A stretch of DNA of 16,392 nt from CAZCYE01 sp964502775 (GTDB lineage Bacteria > Actinomycetota > Acidimicrobiia > IMCC26256 > PALSA-555), in contig CAZCYE010000034.1 of NCBI GenBank assembly GCA_964502775.1, forward strand, positions 1-16,392. Direction: 5' to 3'. Below are positions 13,357 to 16,392 of the stretch, piece by piece (the first letter of the stretch is position 1; every line of letters starts with the position of its first letter). Made by a program: the position numbers and the translations under genes. The notes under the pieces were generated by a model that saw only the letters and a list, made by a program, of their open reading frames with translations, was not told where the DNA came from and searched no databases.

Positions 13357-14304
13357 TCAGGCCGGCGACGGGGGCGTCGGGGGGGATGGAGACGGGGGCG
13401 TCGGGGGCGATGGGGGCGATGGGAGCCGATGACCGGGGCCCAGTGCGGGCGCGAACAGGTCGCCGTGGCGCGCGAGGCGCTCGAGCACCACTCCGGCCTC
13501 GAAGACGAGCGCCTGGGGGGTCGCACCGTCGAGCGCGTCGGACACCTCGTCCCAGGACAATGGCGTCGACACGACCGGCCGGGACTCGGCGCGCAGCGAG
13601 TACGCGCACACCGTGGTCTTGTGACGATCGTTCTGGCTCCAATCGACGAACACCCGGCCCGCGCGGCCGGTCTTGGCCATCGTGGTCGTCACGGTGTCGG
13701 GCGACCGGTCGGCCAACACCCGGCCGAGCGCGAGGGCGAAGGCCTTGGCCTCGTCGGCCGTAGCCCCGGCCACGGCCGCAGCAACATGGAGGCCCTTGCG
13801 GCCCGAGGTCTTGACCACGGCGAGCAGCCCGTGGCGCTCGAGGTGCCCGGCGAGCTCGAGCGCCACGCGGGCGCACTCCAGGAGTCCGGCGGGCGGGCCC
13901 GGATCGAGATCGAAGACCACCGCGACCGGATGGTCCGGGTCGTCGACGGTGGCCTGGTGCGTGTGGAGCTCGAGGGCGGCGAGGTTGGCCACCCACACGA
14001 GCGACGGGGCGTCGTCGATCACGGGCGCCACGATGCCGTCCACCTCGGCCCGGCGCAGCCACCGGGGGGCATGCGGCGGACAGCGCTTCTCGAAGAAGGA
14101 TTCGGCCTCCACCCCGTCGGGCCAGCGCACCATGGTGAGCGCCCGACCCCGCAGGTGGGGGAGCAGCACCGGGGCGGCGCGTGCGTAGTAGTCGATGACC
14201 ATGGCCTTGGTGAAGCCGGCCTCGGGGTACAGGACCTTGTCGAGATTGGTGAGCGTGAGGCGACGCCCCTCCACGTCGGTCACGGTCTTGGACGGCGCCG
14301 CCAC
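13357..14304 (-). CDS. ligD: LigD-type polymerase domain protein (NHEJ primase-polymerase)
   Basis: A 315-residue stand-alone LigD polymerase domain of the archaeo-eukaryotic primase fold, which adds nucleotides at broken ends during bacterial NHEJ. The N terminus has LTLTNLDKVLYPEAGFTK. Catalytic Asp132 and Asp134 lie in FDLDPG, the nucleotide-binding SGRKGLH at 167-173, and the third Asp221 in VFVDWSQND. There is no phosphoesterase or ligase domain, so a ligase must be encoded elsewhere. The C terminus is a Pro/Ser/Thr tail (PSPPSPPTPPSPSPPTPPSP) made by a duplicated 24-base segment. I start at GTG 14304, which has TAGGTT 8 bases upstream; a longer frame to 14349 would run across the ku start. 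It is divergent from ku with 36 bases between starts. Confidence 0.9.
   Translation of the reverse strand: MAAPSKTVTDVEGRRLTLTNLDKVLYPEAGFTKAMVIDYYARAAPVLLPHLRGRALTMVRWPDGVEAESFFEKRCPPHAPRWLRRAEVDGIVAPVIDDAPSLVWVANLAALELHTHQATVDDPDHPVAVVFDLDPGPPAGLLECARVALELAGHLERHGLLAVVKTSGRKGLHVAAAVAGATADEAKAFALALGRVLADRSPDTVTTTMAKTGRAGRVFVDWSQNDRHKTTVCAYSLRAESRPVVSTPLSWDEVSDALDGATPQALVFEAGVVLERLARHGDLFAPALGPGHRLPSPPSPPTPPSPSPPTPPSPA
13367..13414. repeat. 24-bp imperfect tandem duplication encoding the Pro-rich tail
   Basis: Bases 13367-13390 and 13391-13414 match at 22 of 24 positions, both beginning GACGGGGGCGTCGGGGG. On the minus strand they encode two copies of a SPPTPPSP-like segment at the end of the polymerase. 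G-rich runs on the plus strand could also make this stretch prone to slippage or assembly error. Confidence 0.85.
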
Positions 14305-14312
14305 GCTCTGCG

Positions 14313-14318
14313 AACCTA
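14313..14318 (-). promoter_or_regulatory. -10 element TAGGTT for the LigD-type polymerase gene
   Basis: Minus-strand TAGGTT ends 8 bases before the GTG at 14304, with no ribosome binding site. It includes a CTAG (14316-14319) shared with the plus strand toward ku. Confidence 0.55.
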
Positions 14319-14328
14319 GTGGCCGTCG

Positions 14329-14334
14329 AAAGGA
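14329..14334 (+). promoter_or_regulatory. Ribosome binding site of ku (AAAGGA)
   Basis: AAAGGA lies 6 bases before the GTG at 14341 and fixes the ku start. The ku promoter itself is not clear: TAGTGG at 14317-14322 is too close for a transcript that includes this site. Confidence 0.6.
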
Positions 14335-14340
14335 CTGACC

Positions 14341-15192
14341 GTGGCCCACGCCATCTGGACCGGCAACATCAGCTTCGGGCTCGTGAGCGTGCCCATCCGC
14401 GTCGTCTCGGCCACCAAGGCCCGCGACGTGCGCTTCAACCAGCTCGAGGCCGGCACCAACGCCCGGATCCGCTACCGCAAGGTCTCGGAGGCCACCGGCG
14501 AGGAGGTGTCGAGCGAGCAGATCCAGAAGGGCTACGAGATCTCACCGGGCAGCTACGTGGTGGTCGACGACGAGGAGCTGGCCGCCCTGGCCCCCAAGTC
14601 GTCGCGCACGATCGACATCGAGGACTTCGTGGACCTCGACCAGATCGATCCGGTGTACTTCGAGCAGCCCTACTACCTCGTGCCCGACCCCCAGGCGCTG
14701 AAGCCTTACCGCCTGCTGGTGGAGGCGATGGCCGAGCTGCGCAAGGTGGCCATCGGTCGGGTGGTCATGCGCTCCAAGGAGAGCCTGGTGGCGATCCGGC
14801 CGGTCGACGGCGTGCTGTGCGTGGAGACGATGCGCTACGCCGACGAGGTGCTGGGTACCGAGGGTCTGCTCCCCGAGGCGGAGGTGGCCGAGCCCACCGA
14901 GCGCGAGCTCGAGATGGCCCGCCAGCTCGTGCAGGCGCTATCGAGGGACTTCGAGCCCGAGCGCTACCACGACGAGTACCGGGAGCAGCTCGTGGATCTC
15001 ATCGGGCGGAAGGCCGCGGGTGAGGAGATCGTGGCCGAGCCGTACGTGGAGGACCAGGGCAAGGTGCTCGACCTCATGAGCGCGCTCGAGGCCAGCCTGG
15101 CCCGCACCGCCGGCCGTGGTTCGGGGGAGTCCGGCGAGGCCGAGGCGGGTCAGGGGTCGCGACGAGCGCGACGCGCCCGCAAGCCGGCCTGA
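14341..15192 (+). CDS. ku: Ku DNA end-binding protein
   Basis: A 283-residue bacterial Ku, which forms a homodimeric ring on double-strand ends and recruits LigD. The hallmark N terminus AHAIWTGNISFGLVSVPIRV is present, followed by the CxxD-region counterpart (RYRKVSEATGEEV), GYEISPGSYVVVDDEEL, DPVYFEQPYYLVPD, and the late core block PERYHDEYREQLVDLI. After the core at about residue 255 comes a Gly/Ser/Glu linker and a basic tail (SRRARRARKPA), the kind of extension that assists DNA threading or ligase stimulation in other bacterial Ku proteins. GTG start with AAAGGA at 6 bases. Together with the divergent polymerase it forms a compact NHEJ locus. It converges on the cytochrome c gene, with 3 bases between stops. 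Confidence 0.97.
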   Translation: MAHAIWTGNISFGLVSVPIRVVSATKARDVRFNQLEAGTNARIRYRKVSEATGEEVSSEQIQKGYEISPGSYVVVDDEELAALAPKSSRTIDIEDFVDLDQIDPVYFEQPYYLVPDPQALKPYRLLVEAMAELRKVAIGRVVMRSKESLVAIRPVDGVLCVETMRYADEVLGTEGLLPEAEVAEPTERELEMARQLVQALSRDFEPERYHDEYREQLVDLIGRKAAGEEIVAEPYVEDQGKVLDLMSALEASLARTAGRGSGESGEAEAGQGSRRARRARKPA

Positions 15193-15195
15193 GGC

Positions 15196-15570
15196 TCAGG
15201 CGCCCAGCTCGGTGCGGGTGTAGTCGACCACGGCGCGGATCTCCTCGGGGTCGAGGCGCGCCGCGAACGACGGCATCCCGCCTCGGCCGTCAGTGACGAC
15301 CGCGATCTGGTCGGCCACGTCGGGGTAGGCCTCCACCATGCGTCCGGCGAGGCGGGGCCCGACGCCACCGTCACCGTCGGCCCCGTGGCAGATGGCGCAG
15401 TTGGCGGCGTAGACCGCCTGACCCGAGACCGTCTCCCCGCTGCCGGCGCCGCCCCCGCTGTCGGTCCCGGCGGGCTCGGGCGCCCCGGGTTCGTTCGCGA
15501 ACAGCATGACCACGAAGACCAGCGCCGCGAGCGCCGCGACGAGCTGCGCGACCTGGACGACTCGGCGCAT
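15196..15570 (-). CDS. Membrane-anchored class I cytochrome c
   Basis: A 124-residue single-haem cytochrome c. Residues 5-25 (VQVAQLVAALAALVFVVMLF) are a transmembrane anchor or uncleaved signal, followed by a Gly/Ser/Pro linker. The haem site is CAICH at about 58-62 (NCAICHGADGDGGVGPRLAG), and Met in GRGGMPSF is the likely sixth ligand. The C-terminal helix (DPEEIRAVVDYTRTEL) completes the class I fold. It should face the outside of the membrane and carry electrons, for example to a terminal oxidase. It begins 12 bases after the stop of the DUF6529-like gene without a ribosome binding site, so translation is probably coupled. The pair likely works together. Confidence 0.92.
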   Translation of the reverse strand: MRRVVQVAQLVAALAALVFVVMLFANEPGAPEPAGTDSGGGAGSGETVSGQAVYAANCAICHGADGDGGVGPRLAGRMVEAYPDVADQIAVVTDGRGGMPSFAARLDPEEIRAVVDYTRTELGA

Positions 15571-15582
15571 CAGAACACCGGC

Positions 15583-16167
15583 TCAGAACACTGGTCGGCC
15601 CGCGCTGCCCGACGTGAAGAACCACACGCTGCTCGTGAGGAACAGCCCCACCAGCGCCGCGAACACCAGGCCGCCGACCACGGGGAGGAACCAGCTCGGC
15701 ATCCCTCGCACCTGCACCCCGAGCACCTTGACGACGAAGGCGCCGTAGAACACGCAACCCAGGAGCGAGTGCGCCACGACGCGGCCGCTGCCGGATTGGA
15801 AGCCGAGTGCCCAGAGGCAGTGGTACGCCACCGGGAGGCTGATGACGAAGGCCGCGAGGCCCACCAAGCGATGGGCGCTGCCGAGCCACGGGGGCGCGGT
15901 CGCCGGCACGTGAACCTTGCCGTACAGGCGGGCGGCGAGCAGCAGCTGCACGCCCCCGAGCGCGAGGCACAGCGTCGCGAACCACACCTTGAGCTGGATC
16001 GTGCCCGAGAAAAAGAGGTCGTACGGCAGCTCGCCGCTGGGCGTGTGCCGCTTGCCGTACACGCCGAGGGCTACGGCCGTGACCGCGCCCACGAGGAAGA
16101 CGGCGATGAGCCGGGTGTTGACCGAGGACCGCGGGCCAGCGAGCGCAGGTGCCGCCACGGCGGTCAT
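15583..16167 (-). CDS. DUF6529-like multi-spanning membrane protein
   Basis: A 194-residue integral membrane protein that resembles actinobacterial DUF6529, a family of unknown function that I recall next to cytochrome c genes. Five hydrophobic segments are visible: LIAVFLVGAVTAVALGVYG, then SGTIQLKVWFATLCLALGG with VQLLLAARLYG, AHRLVGLAAFVISLPVAYHC, AHSLLGCVFYGAFVVKVLG, and WFLPVVGGLVFAALVGLFLT. His residues at the edges of the third and fourth segments (SAHRLVG, AYHCLW, VAHSLLG) could ligate haem in the membrane, as in cytochrome b561-like proteins; this is inference. I place the start at ATG 16167 because the frame upstream is Arg/Pro-rich and unlike the family. No good ribosome binding site was found. 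Cytochrome c follows after 12 bases, suggesting a two-gene redox unit. Confidence 0.8.
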   Translation of the reverse strand: MTAVAAPALAGPRSSVNTRLIAVFLVGAVTAVALGVYGKRHTPSGELPYDLFFSGTIQLKVWFATLCLALGGVQLLLAARLYGKVHVPATAPPWLGSAHRLVGLAAFVISLPVAYHCLWALGFQSGSGRVVAHSLLGCVFYGAFVVKVLGVQVRGMPSWFLPVVGGLVFAALVGLFLTSSVWFFTSGSAGRPVF

Positions 16168-16233
16168 CCTCGCTGCTCTCGGTGCGGCGCACAAGCATTT
16201 CGGTACGACGAGGGCTCGTGTGTGGGGCCGGTG

Positions 16234-16262
16234 TTGGTGATGTGGTGCGCGACCCGTAATCT
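16234..16262 (+). promoter_or_regulatory. Promoter TTGGTG-N17-TAATCT at right edge
   Basis: TTGGTG at 16234-16239 and TAATCT at 16257-16262 are separated by 17 bases, and the -10 ends 9 bases before the GTG at 16272. This is the best -10 match to consensus in the window. A leaderless or very short leader is expected. Confidence 0.6.
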
Positions 16263-16271
16263 GGTGGGGCC

Positions 16272-16392
16272 GTGCCCTTCTCCTGCCTTGTCCCCGCGCG
16301 CTCGTCGCGCCGCCGGTCCCCGCTGGGGCTCGCCGCGCTCGCCCTCGCCATGGTGACGGTGCTCGGGACCGCGCCCGCACCGGCCGCGACGG
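16272..16392 (+). CDS. N terminus of a secreted protein, cut by window end
   Basis: An open frame of 40 codons from GTG 16272 to the window edge without a stop. It encodes a basic start (PARSSRRRSPLG) followed by a hydrophobic core (LAALALAMVTVLG) and TAPAPAA, a typical signal peptide with possible cleavage after an Ala-x-Ala. The promoter directly upstream supports it as a real gene. The mature protein lies beyond the window, so function is unknown. It is divergent from the DUF6529-like gene. Confidence 0.6.
   Translation, partial: MPFSCLVPARSSRRRSPLGLAALALAMVTVLGTAPAPAAT

Noticed and set aside
13367..13430. Possible CRISPR or regulatory repeat
   Set aside because: The repeats are in frame inside the polymerase gene and encode a Pro-rich tail; there are no spacers.
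13345..14319. 324-codon plus-strand open frame opposite the LigD-type polymerase
   Set aside because: Antisense shadow; the minus strand carries all polymerase motifs.
14317..14322. TAGTGG as the ku -10 element
   Set aside because: It lacks the final T and would put the transcript start at or after the AAAGGA ribosome binding site.
14305..14349. 15-codon N-terminal extension of the polymerase
   Set aside because: It overlaps the ku start and ribosome binding site, while GTG 14304 has a well-placed TAGGTT.
15385..16356. 323-codon plus-strand open frame opposite the cytochrome c and DUF6529-like genes
   Set aside because: Low-complexity His/Glu/Arg-rich translation; the opposite strand has CxxCH and transmembrane segments.
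16168..16380. 71-codon N-terminal extension of the DUF6529-like protein
   Set aside because: Arg/Pro/His-rich, unlike the family, and it would overlap the promoter and start of the rightward secreted gene.

Overview
The window looks like a piece of a draft actinobacterial genome. GC is very high (two hand-counted 60-base samples in the citrate synthase gene gave 55-62%, one in the MMPL gene gave 77%). GTG starts are frequent, many starts seem leaderless, and several families are typical of Actinomycetota: an arsenate reductase of the mycothiol-linked type, a TIGR04338-like metallohydrolase, a DUF6529-like membrane protein, and Ku with a LigD-type polymerase. Acidimicrobiia is my best guess at class level, but no marker gene here proves it. 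A run of exactly 100 N at 3533-3632 marks it as a scaffolded assembly, possibly a metagenome bin.

Layout. 2-487: C-terminal piece of a NYN-domain protein cut by the window edge. 484-2571: an arsenic/heavy-metal island, with arsI/cadI leftward and arsR, a MIP channel and arsC rightward as an overlapping operon; a near-perfect 11-bp inverted repeat lies between the divergent units. 2645-3205: DoxX-like membrane protein. 3227-6467, leftward: citrate synthase followed after 15 nt by a fused EtfB-EtfA electron-transfer flavoprotein, which the N gap interrupts. 6541-7278: secreted protein of unknown function, divergent from an AlkA-like glycosylase (7303-7953). 7961-10114: MMPL exporter, divergent from an acyl-ACP thioesterase-like protein (10150-10974). 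11000-12067: XRE-type regulator with a long Pro-rich tail, divergent from a gamma carbonic anhydrase-like protein (12196-12714). 12805-13314: actinobacterial metallohydrolase. 13357-15192: divergent LigD-type polymerase and Ku, a bacterial NHEJ pair. 15196-16167: DUF6529-like membrane protein plus membrane-anchored cytochrome c. 16272-end: start of a secreted protein cut by the right edge.

How the genes work together. The ars genes form one detoxification module: ArsC reduces arsenate, the channel could let arsenite out, ArsI/CadI handles organoarsenical or metal stress, and ArsR would control both directions. GltA and the ETF probably share a transcript from a promoter near 6499-6504 and belong to central carbon and electron metabolism. 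Ku and the polymerase act together in double-strand break repair. The DUF6529-like protein and cytochrome c look like a small membrane redox pair. The other genes are apparently independent units.

The most useful observations are these. The N gap appears to be false: its flanks share 15 identical bases, and collapsing them restores one in-frame ETF fusion. A recurrent TANNNT element ends 8-9 nt before the start codon of at least six genes lacking a ribosome binding site, which points to widespread leaderless transcription. The ars-linked channel lacks the usual selectivity-filter arginine. Genes are packed tightly and no stretch over 300 bases lacks a gene. I saw no tRNA, rRNA, CRISPR array, insertion sequence or phage gene.
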